Below, one piece after another: positions 25,186-35,138 of a stretch of DNA of 64,000 nt; the first letter of the stretch is position 1, and every line of letters starts with the position of its first letter. A program made the translations under genes and the position numbers. Under the pieces are notes generated by a model, which ran no database searches, was not told the origin of the DNA, and saw only the letters and a list, made by a program, of their open reading frames with translations. The stretch comes from Elusimicrobiota bacterium (GTDB lineage: Bacteria > Elusimicrobiota > Elusimicrobia > UBA1565 > UBA9628): positions 1-64,000 of the forward strand of contig PLZD01000050.1 in NCBI GenBank assembly GCA_003151975.1, in the 5' to 3' direction.

Positions 25186-25800
25186 TCAGCGCACCGTCTC
25201 GAGCGGCGCGTCCTCGAGCGGGTAATTCTTCCAGCCCATCGCGTCGAAGTGCCACCACTCCGTGTCCAGGCCGATGAAGCCGTGCACGAGCATGATGCGC
25301 TCCAGGCGCTTGCGGTTCTTCTTGGCCTCGGGCGTCGCGTTGGGCCAGTCGCGATGCGCGCGCTCGGTGAAATTGTCGAATTCGGTGGGCATCTCGAGAT
25401 CCACGCCGTTGGCGTCGGTCATGCTGACGTCGACCGCGGCGCCGCGGTTGTGGCGCGAGCCTTCCTTGGGATTTGCCACATAACGCTCATCGGGGACGAG
25501 GCTCCAAAAGATTTTCTGGACGGAGATCGGGCGATAGCAGTCGTAGACTTTGAGGCGGTAGCCCTCCTGTTCCATTTGGCGTCCCGCCGCCGCCAACCGT
25601 TCAGCCACGCTCTTGCGCAAAGCGCACTTGGCGATCGGATACACAACTTGGTGCGTAAAATTGTTTTCGGTTGCGTAACGCAGATCTAAAATCGCGTTCG
25701 GATAGACGTCCGTCAGATCGACGAGCGGCTCCGCCGCTCGTCGATGCCCGCCGCAGGCGCAAAGGAAACAGGCCAGGAAGATTATCAGGTGCCGTTTCAT
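25186..25800 (-). CDS. D-Ala-D-Ala dipeptidase (VanX/DdpX family) lipoprotein
   Basis: 204 residues with lipobox LCAC (Cys16). The zinc-binding M15D motifs are present: SRHNRGAAVDVSM supplies His and Asp, and EWWHFD supplies the catalytic Glu and the third ligand His. A conserved arginine lies in YDCYRP. The family hydrolyses D-Ala-D-Ala; a lipidated periplasmic form without van neighbours suggests peptidoglycan-fragment recycling rather than glycopeptide resistance. Its promoter lies inside the end of the upstream gene. Confidence 0.9.
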   Translation of the reverse strand: MKRHLIIFLACFLCACGGHRRAAEPLVDLTDVYPNAILDLRYATENNFTHQVVYPIAKCALRKSVAERLAAAGRQMEQEGYRLKVYDCYRPISVQKIFWSLVPDERYVANPKEGSRHNRGAAVDVSMTDANGVDLEMPTEFDNFTERAHRDWPNATPEAKKNRKRLERIMLVHGFIGLDTEWWHFDAMGWKNYPLEDAPLETVR

Positions 25801-25821
25801 AACGTTCCCGAGTATATAAAA

Positions 25822-26235
25822 TCAACCGAACCTGTAGCGCCCCAGCGCCCAAAGCCACAGCGCCGCGAACGATCCGCCGAAGACAACGAGCTTCCAGCGC
25901 GAATAGCCGAGGTCGTCGTCCAGATAGGCCTGGTCGCCGAGAACATGGACGGCCGGCTCGGGCGCGAGCCGCCCAACGCCGACCGACTCCTTAGCGGTTT
26001 TCAGGCGGCCGTTGGCGCCGGTAAAGCGGAAGTAGGCCGTCATCCTGCGCCCGCCGATCATCGGGACGCTTTCCCAATTCTTCGCCGCGAGGATCGCCGT
26101 GTCTTTTTTCCCCTCAAGCAGGACATATTGCCGCCGCGCGAGCAGGACCCCGTCTCCCGCGGTCACGAACAGAAAAAGCCAGACGCCCAAAATGGGCCAT
26201 AAGCGGTTGAAGGCATGCGGGTCGACGACGATCAT
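25822..26235 (-). CDS. DUF3592-like membrane protein
   Basis: 137 residues with two transmembrane helices (about 12-32 and 112-130) around a beta-rich loop ending in LGDQAYLDDD. Same layout as the 8900-9355 product. It is read from the minus side of a bidirectional -10 shared with ahcY, with a predicted leader of about 5 nt. Function unknown. Confidence 0.6.
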   Translation of the reverse strand: MIVVDPHAFNRLWPILGVWLFLFVTAGDGVLLARRQYVLLEGKKDTAILAAKNWESVPMIGGRRMTAYFRFTGANGRLKTAKESVGVGRLAPEPAVHVLGDQAYLDDDLGYSRWKLVVFGGSFAALWLWALGRYRFG

Positions 26236-26245
26236 GAGCTTATGC

Positions 26246-26252
26246 TATAATA
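26246..26252. promoter_or_regulatory. Bidirectional extended -10 (ahcY / DUF3592-like)
   Basis: Near-palindrome TGCTATAATAGCA. On the plus strand TGC-TATAAT (26246-26251) drives ahcY with a leader of about 53 nt. On the minus strand TGC-TATTAT (26247-26252) drives the DUF3592-like gene. Confidence 0.65.
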
Positions 26253-26310
26253 GCACTTCGTCGATTTTCCGCAGAAATCCAAACTAAAATAACGCTATAA
26301 GAGGAAAGAA

Positions 26311-27645
26311 ATGCCCACCGCCACCATGAAACACCCCGCCAAGACGGACTATAAGGTCAAGGACATCACGCTCGCCGACTGGGGCCGCAAAGAAATCACC
26401 ATCGCCGAAAGCGAAATGCCGGGCCTGATGGCCCTTCGCGAAGAATACAAAGGTAAATTTCCTTTGAAGGGCGCCCGCGTCGCTGGCTGCCTGCACATGA
26501 CGATCCAGACCGCCGTGCTCATCGAGACGCTCCTCGAGCTCGGCGCCGAGGTCCGCTGGTCCTCGTGCAACATCTTCTCGACTCAGGACCACGCCGCTTC
26601 CGCGATCGCCAAGGCCGGCAAGGCCGCCGTGTTCGCCTGGAAGGGAATGAACGAGAAGGAATTCGACTGGTGCATCGAGCAGACGCTGAACTTCCCCGAC
26701 GGCCAGCCGCTCAACATGATTCTCGACGACGGCGGCGATCTGACTAACATGGTCTTCGACAAGTACCCCGCGATGGCCAAGGACATCGTCGGCCTCTCGG
26801 AAGAGACCACGACCGGCGTGCATCGTTTGTATGAGCGCCTCAAGAAGGGCACTCTGCTGACGCCCGCCATCAACATCAACGACTCCTGCACGAAGAGCAA
26901 GTTCGACAACCTCTACGGCTGCCGCGAGTCTTTGCTTGACGGCATCAAGCGCGCCACCGACGTCATGGTCGCGGGCAAGATCGCGGTCGTGGCCGGCTAC
27001 GGCGACGTGGGCAAAGGCTGCGCGCAGTCTCTGCGCGGCCAAGGCGCGCGCGTGCTGATCACCGAGATCGACCCGATCAACGCCCTGCAGGCCTGCATGG
27101 AAGGCTACCAGGTCGTCACGATGGACGAGGCCGCCGCGATCGGCGACATCTTTGTCACCGCGACCGGCTGCAAGGACGTGATTTTGCGCAAGCACCTCGA
27201 CGCGATGAAGAACCAGGCCATAGTCTGCAACATCGGCCACTTCGACCTCGAGATCGACATCGCCTCGATGACCAACGACAAGAAGCTCAAGAAGACCGAG
27301 ATCAAGCCTCAGGTCGACCAGTTCGTCTGGCCCAACGGCAAGGTCGTCACGGTCTTGGCCGAAGGCCGCTTGGTCAACCTCGGCTGCGCCACCGGCCACC
27401 CGAGCTTCGTCATGTCCTGCTCGTTCACCAACCAGGTCATGGCTCAGATCGAGCTCTGGAGCAACCAGAAGACCAACAAGTACAAGAAGCAGGTCTACTT
27501 GCTCCCGAAGCACCTCGACGAGAAGGTCGCGGCCCTGCACCTCGGAAAGCTCGGCGCCAAGCTCACCAAGCTCACGAAGGATCAGGCCGATTACCTCGGC
27601 ATTCCGCAGAGCGGGCCGTTCAAGGCGGATAACTACCGGTATTAA
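26311..27645 (+). CDS. ahcY: S-adenosylhomocysteinase
   Basis: 444 residues. Diagnostic segments are [20 protein letters not shown], the NAD-binding [19 protein letters not shown] and GHFDLEID, with the family-typical end KADNYRY. The enzyme reversibly hydrolyses S-adenosylhomocysteine to adenosine and homocysteine in the cytoplasm, relieving inhibition of methyltransferases. Unlike many neighbours it has a proper leader with Shine-Dalgarno AGAGGAAAG and its own terminator. I looked for an SAH riboswitch in the leader and saw none. Confidence 0.97.
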   Translation: MPTATMKHPAKTDYKVKDITLADWGRKEITIAESEMPGLMALREEYKGKFPLKGARVAGCLHMTIQTAVLIETLLELGAEVRWSSCNIFSTQDHAASAIAKAGKAAVFAWKGMNEKEFDWCIEQTLNFPDGQPLNMILDDGGDLTNMVFDKYPAMAKDIVGLSEETTTGVHRLYERLKKGTLLTPAININDSCTKSKFDNLYGCRESLLDGIKRATDVMVAGKIAVVAGYGDVGKGCAQSLRGQGARVLITEIDPINALQACMEGYQVVTMDEAAAIGDIFVTATGCKDVILRKHLDAMKNQAIVCNIGHFDLEIDIASMTNDKKLKKTEIKPQVDQFVWPNGKVVTVLAEGRLVNLGCATGHPSFVMSCSFTNQVMAQIELWSNQKTNKYKKQVYLLPKHLDEKVAALHLGKLGAKLTKLTKDQADYLGIPQSGPFKADNYRY

Positions 27646-27662
27646 TCCGGACGGTAAGACAA

Positions 27663-27695
27663 AAGGCCCTCGCGCAAGCGAGGGCCTTTTTCTTT
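27663..27695 (+). terminator. Intrinsic terminator of ahcY
   Basis: Perfect 11-bp stem AAGGCCCTCGC/GCGAGGGCCTT with a GCAA tetraloop and a T-rich tail. Confidence 0.93.
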
Positions 27696-27712
27696 AATGT
27701 GGCGAGGGGAAT

Positions 27713-28195
27713 ATGAGACTGCGAAATTATGCCGCTCGTTTGACGGCCGGACTTTTGATGATCCTCATCGGCACCGGTAGAATCTGGGCCGATGATTCCG
27801 CCAAGAGCGCGACGATTTACTACTCCGCGGCTCCTTGGGACGGCGCCGCCTACGACATCCACATTCCGTTGAAGAAGACGCCCGACGCTGCGGATCCCGC
27901 GATCAGCGTCAACATCTGGGGCAATCCCGAGTTCGACAAGCCGACGACGATCCGATTCACCGGCAAAGAAGACTCCAGCGGCGGCCCGGGCGCAGGCAGC
28001 GGGCGGGCCATGTTCCAGTCCGTGCGCGGCAATTCGTGGCCGGAGAACCTGTCGGGCTCAATTTCTTTCAAATCGCTCAAGCACGATCAGACGGTCGTCG
28101 CGACTTACGAGTTGACGACGGCCAAAGGCAGGAAGTTCAAAGGAAGCATCAAGGCGAAATGGGGCAACAAGCCCACAGATGCGCGCGGCGGTTAG
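27713..28195 (+). CDS. Exported protein, unknown
   Basis: 160 residues with a signal peptide cleaved near RIWADD. The mature part is beta-rich with no Cys and no recognised motif. A possible Shine-Dalgarno GAGGGGAA precedes the ATG. It lies just after the ahcY terminator. Confidence 0.6.
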   Translation: MRLRNYAARLTAGLLMILIGTGRIWADDSAKSATIYYSAAPWDGAAYDIHIPLKKTPDAADPAISVNIWGNPEFDKPTTIRFTGKEDSSGGPGAGSGRAMFQSVRGNSWPENLSGSISFKSLKHDQTVVATYELTTAKGRKFKGSIKAKWGNKPTDARGG

Positions 28196-28217
28196 GCGCG
28201 AAATACAGGAGATCGAA

Positions 28218-28619
28218 ATGAAAATCGCGGTCAAAATCGTCCGGCTCGTCTACGGTCTCGGGTTCACCGTTTTCGGCGCCAACATCATTCACCCGTTCTT
28301 GCCGATGCCTCCCATGGATCCGGCCTCGCCGACCGCTCAATTCATGGCCGTCATGGTGCCGACGCACTGGATGACGATGGTCGGGTTCTTTCAATTGTTC
28401 GGCGGCCTGCTGGTTCTGTCCGGGGGCACCACCCCCATCGGGCTGACCTTGCTCGGGCCCGTGCTCGTCAACATCCTTGCGTTCCATGTCTGCATTCAGC
28501 ACGGCGCCGGTCTCGCTCCGGGTTTGGTGTTCACCGGCATGGAGCTTTTCTTGCTGTATTCCTACCGAAGCTATTTCGCGCCGATCTTCACGACCTCCGC
28601 CGTGCCGACTTCGCAGTAA
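28218..28619 (+). CDS. Small DoxX-like membrane protein
   Basis: 133 residues from ATG 28218, which has a good Shine-Dalgarno AGGAGAT. Four hydrophobic helices with loop FGANIIHPFLPMPPM and HWMTMVGFFQLFGGLLV resemble the DoxX/DUF6326-type four-helix membrane fold. Function unknown. Confidence 0.6.
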   Translation: MKIAVKIVRLVYGLGFTVFGANIIHPFLPMPPMDPASPTAQFMAVMVPTHWMTMVGFFQLFGGLLVLSGGTTPIGLTLLGPVLVNILAFHVCIQHGAGLAPGLVFTGMELFLLYSYRSYFAPIFTTSAVPTSQ

Positions 28620-28714
28620 GTCCGCTCGACGGGAAGTGGAACTTTTTACCCCCCTCAATCGTATACACTTCAGGGGCCTTTCGGCCCTTGCCGGTAAAAC
28701 GAAGGGAGGGTATA

Positions 28715-29014
28715 ATGGATAAAATCATGGAGCAGATTGTCGCCGCCTTGAAGCCGATGCTCGAGGGATTCAAATCCCAAATCATCGCCGAGCTGTCGGC
28801 TCGCATGGACGCGGGGTTCGATGACATCGAGAAAGACGCCGCCAACACAAAAGACGTGCTTGGCGACGTGGCCGCCAATGTGAGAGTCCTGATGCATGAT
28901 ATGGCCGAGGTCAAGGGAACTCTCCTGGAAGTACGCGAGCGCTCGGGGCGTCACGCCGAGATACTGCTCGACCACGACCAGCGCTTGCGCCGGCTGGAAG
29001 AACACCGCGCCTAG
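28715..29014 (+). CDS. Small coiled-coil protein, unknown
   Basis: 99 residues from ATG 28715, with Shine-Dalgarno GGGAGGG five bases upstream. Almost entirely helical with heptad-like repeats (IVAALKPMLEGFKSQI, VRVLMHDMAEVKGTLLEV), so it probably oligomerises. No signal peptide. A GGGGCC-TTTC-GGCCCT hairpin at about 28673-28688 lies in its upstream region. Confidence 0.55.
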   Translation: MDKIMEQIVAALKPMLEGFKSQIIAELSARMDAGFDDIEKDAANTKDVLGDVAANVRVLMHDMAEVKGTLLEVRERSGRHAEILLDHDQRLRRLEEHRA

Positions 29015-29021
29015 CCCGCCG

Positions 29022-29627
29022 CTACATGCACTCGTGCAGGCGGATCTTCCGCGTGGAACAGCTCGAGCCTCCCAAAGGATTGTTCGTCGTCCAGTCTGTG
29101 CCGTTGTACCGGTACATCGTGCCGCAGGCCTGGACCGTCGCGTCGTACTCGACCTCGCGGCCGCCGGGACAATCGAGGCTGACGTTTTTCAGCAGAGACT
29201 GCAGCGGCGTTTGCAAATCGTTGGCCGCGGCCCACTGATTGCAGAAGTTCTGCTTCCACTGCTCGCACGAGCTCATGTCGTAGGCCAAGGATCCGTGCTC
29301 GTCGCATTCGCAGTGTTGTCCGCCGCGATCCCCCGGGTAGCAGGTCCGATGCGTGCAAACCTGCGTGGTCCACGAGGTGATCTGCCCCCAGCGCGCGCAG
29401 GAGCACTGGATCGGGCCGTTATTAGACGCAAGAACCAGGTTTCCACCCGCCTCGCTGCGCACGGCCGAGAAGCTCACCGCGGGCGTCCCGGACGTCTTGG
29501 CCGTGATGATGCCTCGAATCTGCGCGCCGGCCGCGGAAAGCTCGGGCCCGGCATCCGTTGCGCCCGCGCCGGCCGCGGGCAAGGTCAATACCATCGACAA
29601 CAGCAAACAAACGGCGTATTTAGTCAT
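29022..29627 (-). CDS. Exported cysteine-rich protein, unknown
   Basis: 201 residues with a signal peptide ending near AAGAGA. The mature part holds more than ten Cys in clusters such as QCSC, CTHRTC, HCEC and SSCEQWKQNFC, which suggests several disulfides in an extracytoplasmic protein. A clear Shine-Dalgarno GGGAGG precedes the ATG. No family recognised; the DsbA-like/MauE-like pair at 51608-52725 could help it fold (inference). Confidence 0.65.
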   Translation of the reverse strand: MTKYAVCLLLSMVLTLPAAGAGATDAGPELSAAGAQIRGIITAKTSGTPAVSFSAVRSEAGGNLVLASNNGPIQCSCARWGQITSWTTQVCTHRTCYPGDRGGQHCECDEHGSLAYDMSSCEQWKQNFCNQWAAANDLQTPLQSLLKNVSLDCPGGREVEYDATVQACGTMYRYNGTDWTTNNPLGGSSCSTRKIRLHECM

Positions 29628-29702
29628 TTAGCCTCCCAGGAACAGCTGATTTCCCGGAGCAATTTTTATGCCGGGATCGTCGCCGCCGCCCCGCCACTGG
29701 TG

Positions 29703-29708
29703 TATAAT
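29703..29708 (+). promoter_or_regulatory. -10 box of rhodanese gene
   Basis: Consensus TATAAT with a predicted leader of about 19 nt containing Shine-Dalgarno AAGGAG. Confidence 0.6.
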
Positions 29709-29733
29709 CAAACGAAGGGCAGCAAGGAGAAAA

Positions 29734-30116
29734 ATGGACAACGACAAGACGGGCGTGGTCGCCGACGAGGCTCCCGCGGAAAAGCCCAGTTACGGGCTCA
29801 TCGACCGAAGCGTGCTCAAGCAGAAGCTCGACCACAAATTTAAATTCCAGCTCTGGAACGTGCTGCCTAAGGCCCACTACGATCCCACGGTCAATATCCC
29901 GGGCTCGTCGTGGATTCCGGTCGACACGCTGACCGAGGCGCTCGCCAAGCAGAAGGCAAAGAAGGATGAATATATCGTCGTGTACTGCGGCGGCGGGCAG
30001 TGCGTCTCGTCGAAAACGGCGGCCGAGAAGCTGGTCTCGTGGGGCTACACTTCGGTCTTCACCTACGAAGGCGGGCTCGCGGACTGGAAGGAAGGCGGAC
30101 TGCCGCTCGTGAAGAT

Positions 30117-30120
<4 letters not shown>
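29734..30120 (+). CDS. Rhodanese-like domain protein
   Basis: 128 residues from ATG 29734. A single rhodanese domain: NIPGSSWIPVD, then the active-site loop YCGGGQCVSS with Cys85 at the catalytic position, then YEGGLADWKEGGLP. A second Cys (Cys90) sits within the loop. Family members carry persulfide sulfur; the acceptor is unknown. Cytoplasmic. Its stop shares CTAG with the convergent ABC transporter gene. Confidence 0.88.
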
Positions 30121-31964
<1,844 letters not shown>

Positions 31965-31970
31965 CACGAC

Positions 31971-31976
31971 ATTATA
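31971..31976 (-). promoter_or_regulatory. -10 box of ABC exporter
   Basis: Consensus TATAAT on the minus strand, exactly 6 nt before ATG 31964. Confidence 0.65.
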
Positions 31977-32015
31977 CCGTTATCGAATGGACGAGGCGGG
32001 CCGGCGGGCCGGCTT

Positions 32016-32564
32016 TCAGTACGTCGCGCTGCAGTCGAGGTCTTTGTCGTCGTCGACGATGCCGCGCGTCTCGACCTTCACGTGGCCCTTGATCTTCCGG
32101 ATGTTCTGCGCGGAATCGGTTCGCGCCATGCTCGCGAGATCGAACGTGAACAGATAGTCGGTCGTGTCGCAGCTGGTCACGCTGTAGGTGAATTCCTTTT
32201 GAGTGGCCCAGGCCCCGCGATAGTCGTTGAGCCGTGCCGCCGTCTCGTCGGCCTTGGCGTTGCCGTTCCAGAGATTGGCGGGCGTCTTGCCGGCGGCGGG
32301 AAGATCGGCCGGCGCGTAGCCTTCGAGTCGTGTATAAAAACGCAGGCTCTCCTTATCGAGCCCCGTGCAGTCGATCATGCGCGGGAGCGCCGAGAAAGTT
32401 TTTGCCCGCCCCGCGGGCTTGGGCGAGGCCGCGGGCGCTGACGCCTGATCGGGCGCGGCGCCGTCCATCAGGCGCAAGGCCGCGAGGCTCTCGCTCTTGA
32501 ACTGCGCGGCGGACGCGGCGGCGGAGAGAGTCAGAACGGCGAAAACGAGAATCGATTTGTTCAT
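32016..32564 (-). CDS. Exported protein, unknown
   Basis: 182 residues from ATG 32564; the longer frame to 32675 crosses the promoter. Signal peptide ends near AAASAAQF. An Ala/Pro-rich stretch is followed by a compact domain with three Cys (MIDCTG, VTSCDTTD, DLDCSA). No family recognised. Divergent from the repeat protein at 32717. Confidence 0.65.
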   Translation of the reverse strand: MNKSILVFAVLTLSAAASAAQFKSESLAALRLMDGAAPDQASAPAASPKPAGRAKTFSALPRMIDCTGLDKESLRFYTRLEGYAPADLPAAGKTPANLWNGNAKADETAARLNDYRGAWATQKEFTYSVTSCDTTDYLFTFDLASMARTDSAQNIRKIKGHVKVETRGIVDDDKDLDCSATY

Positions 32565-32570
32565 GCCGTT

Positions 32571-32576
32571 ATTATC
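32571..32576 (-). promoter_or_regulatory. -10 box of 32564 gene
   Basis: GATAAT on the minus strand, exactly 6 nt before ATG 32564. Confidence 0.5.
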
Positions 32577-32607
32577 GCGCTTCAATTCGTTTCGCGAATG
32601 AGGCCAT

Positions 32608-32651
32608 GGGCCTAAACGCGACTGGTCCTTGGGCCCAAATCGACCGGGCCC
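32608..32651. repeat. GGCC-rich intergenic element, copy C (double)
   Basis: Two units in tandem 23 bp apart: GGGCCTAAACGCGACTGGTC plus C, and GGCCCAAATCGACCGGGCCC preceded by G. The second ends 66 bp before ATG 32717. Confidence 0.5.
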
Positions 32652-32704
32652 TTTGAGCGGCGCCTCCGGTCCCAAGGTCCCTGAGAGAAGAAGACGCGCG
32701 CTGA

Positions 32705-32710
32705 TACAAT
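32705..32710 (+). promoter_or_regulatory. Extended -10 of 32717 gene
   Basis: TGA-TACAAT, exactly 6 nt before ATG 32717. Confidence 0.65.
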
Positions 32711-32716
32711 GAGAAC

Positions 32717-34432
32717 ATGAAAATCGCGCTCATCATCGGAATCCTTTCGATCTCAACCCTCTCTTTTGCCGGTGGAAGCGTCGTCGCGACGCAAGCCGGC
32801 GTCAACGCGGTCGCCGTCAAGGCATGGACGTCCTGCGCTCAGAATTTTCTGACGGCGGACAGGCCGGAACTCTTCGCCGACCAACTCGGCGGCATGATCG
32901 CGAGCTTGAACACTCTCGATCTCAAGGATCCCAAGGTGGCCAAGAGCCTCGAGCCCCTGGCTGCGCAAGTCAAGAAGGAATCCGAGGAACTCCTCAGAGC
33001 CCAGATCACCGTCGGGAACGACCCTCAGCTCGCCGCCAAGACGCTCAAGCTTCGTGCCCTGGCCGAGACGCCGCTGGCGGCGTTCATCTACGAGGGCGAG
33101 CGCTGGCGCGCCGAGGCGATGTATCAGTCCTACCACGAGCGTCTCGCCGCGGAGGCGCAGGCGGAGATCAATGTGAAGATGCGTCCCATCATCGCCGCCT
33201 TGGCGGTCCGCGCGGTGGCGCCGGAGGCGCAGGGCGTCGATGTGCCGCCCTCCAATATCGAAGTCCTCAAGAACGGCCTGCAGCCCTCGGGCGTGGCCAA
33301 GATCGCCGCGGCGCAGGCTTATTTCAAACAGCAGGGCATTCCGATCACGCACATCCGCTATAACGAGCCGACCTACTCTTCGGGCATGAGCGAATACGAC
33401 GGCGGCTCGTGGAATCCCGCGAGCTTGACGGTTTCGTTTGCCGACGCCGATGAGTACCGTCGCTGGAAGGACACATTGCCGCGCAAGGTCGTCGGCATCG
33501 AGATTTACCCCGACGCGGGCCAAGCCGGCAAAACCCGCGTGAACGAAGAGGTCGAGCGCGAGCAAGCGCTCCTTTCAAGAGCTCAGGACCACTTCCAATC
33601 CAGAGGAATTCCCGTCGCCACGATCCGCCATTACGAGGGCGACCTCACCGTGGCTTTTGAGAACACTGAGTCATTCCGCAACTGGAGAAATCTGCTGCCG
33701 AAGAAGATAGACGGCGCGCGCGTCTTTCCGGATTCCAAACACGTCAGCGAGTCCGACGCGATCGACGCCGACGCCCAGCGCGAGGCGCTCATCGCGAAGG
33801 CCCGCGCGTTCCTCGTCGAAAAAGGCTACGCGGTCAAGGAGATCAAATACAACGAGGGCTACTACTCGCCCGGGATGATGATGTACGAAGGCGATACCTA
33901 TCAGCCCGCGACGCTCAGCGTGACTTTCAACGACGCGCAGAACCTCGATCGCTGGCAGAAGCGCTGGTTCCACAGCGCGGCGGGCCTCTCGGTCAACGCG
34001 AGCGCGGCCCCCGAGCCGGGCTTGGGCTTCCCGGACCCCAAGGACCATTACGCCGCGGCGCTCGCGGCGGCCGGCTCATCCGACGCGCAATTCGTGGCGG
34101 CCTCGGCCAACCTCCTGAATAAATCGCAGAACTGGAGCTACACCTTTCTCTCACCGTCGAGCAAGGAGTTCATCGACGTGATCACCGATTTCCTGGGCCA
34201 CGCGGCGCTGCAAGGCCGCAAGCCGGCGCGCGACCTCATGGTCCATCCGATCGACATCACGAAGGTCGTGACATTGCAGGCGGCCTACGACGCGGTCAAG
34301 TCGGAGACCTTCAAGCCCGCCTGGGTCAACCTCGACCGAGACTACCACGGCCGCGTGCTCTACCGCTTCTCGTCCGAGGACGGCAAGACGCAGGTCCGCG
34401 TCGACGCGACGACCGGCAAGATCGCCGACTAA
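32717..34432 (+). CDS. Exported protein with three internal repeats
   Basis: 571 residues with a signal peptide ending near SFAGG. After a helical region, three related units occupy about residues 195-430: QAYFKQQGIPITHIRYNE, QDHFQSRGIPVATIRHYE and RAFLVEKGYAVKEIKYNE, each followed by a strand with LTVSFxDAxxxxxW. Each looks like a small alpha/beta domain with a conserved Trp. The C-terminal 90 residues include YRFSSEDGKTQVRVDATTG. I recognise no family. It lies downstream of the double copy of the GGCC-rich element. Confidence 0.72.
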   Translation: MKIALIIGILSISTLSFAGGSVVATQAGVNAVAVKAWTSCAQNFLTADRPELFADQLGGMIASLNTLDLKDPKVAKSLEPLAAQVKKESEELLRAQITVGNDPQLAAKTLKLRALAETPLAAFIYEGERWRAEAMYQSYHERLAAEAQAEINVKMRPIIAALAVRAVAPEAQGVDVPPSNIEVLKNGLQPSGVAKIAAAQAYFKQQGIPITHIRYNEPTYSSGMSEYDGGSWNPASLTVSFADADEYRRWKDTLPRKVVGIEIYPDAGQAGKTRVNEEVEREQALLSRAQDHFQSRGIPVATIRHYEGDLTVAFENTESFRNWRNLLPKKIDGARVFPDSKHVSESDAIDADAQREALIAKARAFLVEKGYAVKEIKYNEGYYSPGMMMYEGDTYQPATLSVTFNDAQNLDRWQKRWFHSAAGLSVNASAAPEPGLGFPDPKDHYAAALAAAGSSDAQFVAASANLLNKSQNWSYTFLSPSSKEFIDVITDFLGHAALQGRKPARDLMVHPIDITKVVTLQAAYDAVKSETFKPAWVNLDRDYHGRVLYRFSSEDGKTQVRVDATTGKIAD

Positions 34433-34435
34433 GGC

Positions 34436-35101
34436 CTACCAGCCTAGTTCGCGCTTGTCGCGGAAGATCTTCCCGCTGGGGCCGGAGGCAGGCAAAGTGG
34501 CGGCCCAGACGATCGTCTCGGCGCCTTTCTCCACGGGCCGCGACGCTCCCGATCCGCCCATCCGCGTGCGGACCCAGCCGGGGCAGACCGCGTTGACCTT
34601 GAGGTCGCCCTTGACCTCCTTGGCGAGCTTGAAGGTCAGCGCGTCGAGCGCGGCTTTCGACAAGCAATAGGGCGCGGGGCCCTCAAGGCCTTCCGAGAAG
34701 AGGCCGTAGCCGGAAGTCACGTTGACGACCCGGCCGTAGCCGCGCGCGAGCATTCCCGGCACGAAGGCGCGGCAAGACCACAACGGGCCCCAGTAGTTGA
34801 TCTCCATAGCCTCGCGCAGATCTTTCTCGTCGGCCGCCAGCACGCCGCCCGAGGGATAGATGCCGGCGTTATTGACGAGCACGTCGACGTCCGGGCGGCG
34901 CTTGGCGCAGGCCGCGATCGACTTGATCGAGGCGGCGTCCAGGTGCTCGAATTCGACGCCGAGCTTGGCGGCTTCTTTGGCGCCGTGGTCAGCGTCGCGC
35001 GCGGTCAGCACGACGCGATGCCCGAGTTTCTTCAGCTGGCGGCAGACCTCGAGTCCGATCCCGCGGTTGCCGCCCGTCACCAGCGCCGTTCGCTCCGCCA
35101 T
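34436..35101 (-). CDS. Short-chain dehydrogenase/reductase
   Basis: 221 residues, a classical SDR: TGGNRGIG nucleotide-binding loop, NNAG, catalytic Ser in NVTSGYG and YCLSK carrying catalytic Tyr and Lys. NADP preference is likely, given Arg/Asp after the second strand (TARDADH). The substrate is unknown. Divergent from 35139 with overlapping leaderless promoters. Confidence 0.93.
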   Translation of the reverse strand: MAERTALVTGGNRGIGLEVCRQLKKLGHRVVLTARDADHGAKEAAKLGVEFEHLDAASIKSIAACAKRRPDVDVLVNNAGIYPSGGVLAADEKDLREAMEINYWGPLWSCRAFVPGMLARGYGRVVNVTSGYGLFSEGLEGPAPYCLSKAALDALTFKLAKEVKGDLKVNAVCPGWVRTRMGGSGASRPVEKGAETIVWAATLPASGPSGKIFRDKRELGW

Positions 35102-35107
35102 AGGCGG

Positions 35108-35113
35108 ATTTTA
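35108..35113 (-). promoter_or_regulatory. -10 box of SDR gene
   Basis: TAAAAT on the minus strand, exactly 6 nt before ATG 35101. Confidence 0.55.
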
Positions 35114-35126
35114 ACATTCATTGTTG

Positions 35127-35132
35127 TAGAAT
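35127..35132 (+). promoter_or_regulatory. -10 box of 35139 gene
   Basis: TAGAAT, exactly 6 nt before ATG 35139. The whole divergent region between the two start codons is 37 bp. Confidence 0.55.
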
Positions 35133-35138
35133 GACGCG

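Noticed and set aside
25186-25800. Vancomycin resistance gene cluster
   Set aside because: The VanX-like dipeptidase is a lone lipoprotein without vanH, vanA or a two-component system.
26252-26310. SAH riboswitch in the ahcY leader
   Set aside because: The leader is only about 53 nt and lacks the stems and conserved bases of known SAH aptamers.
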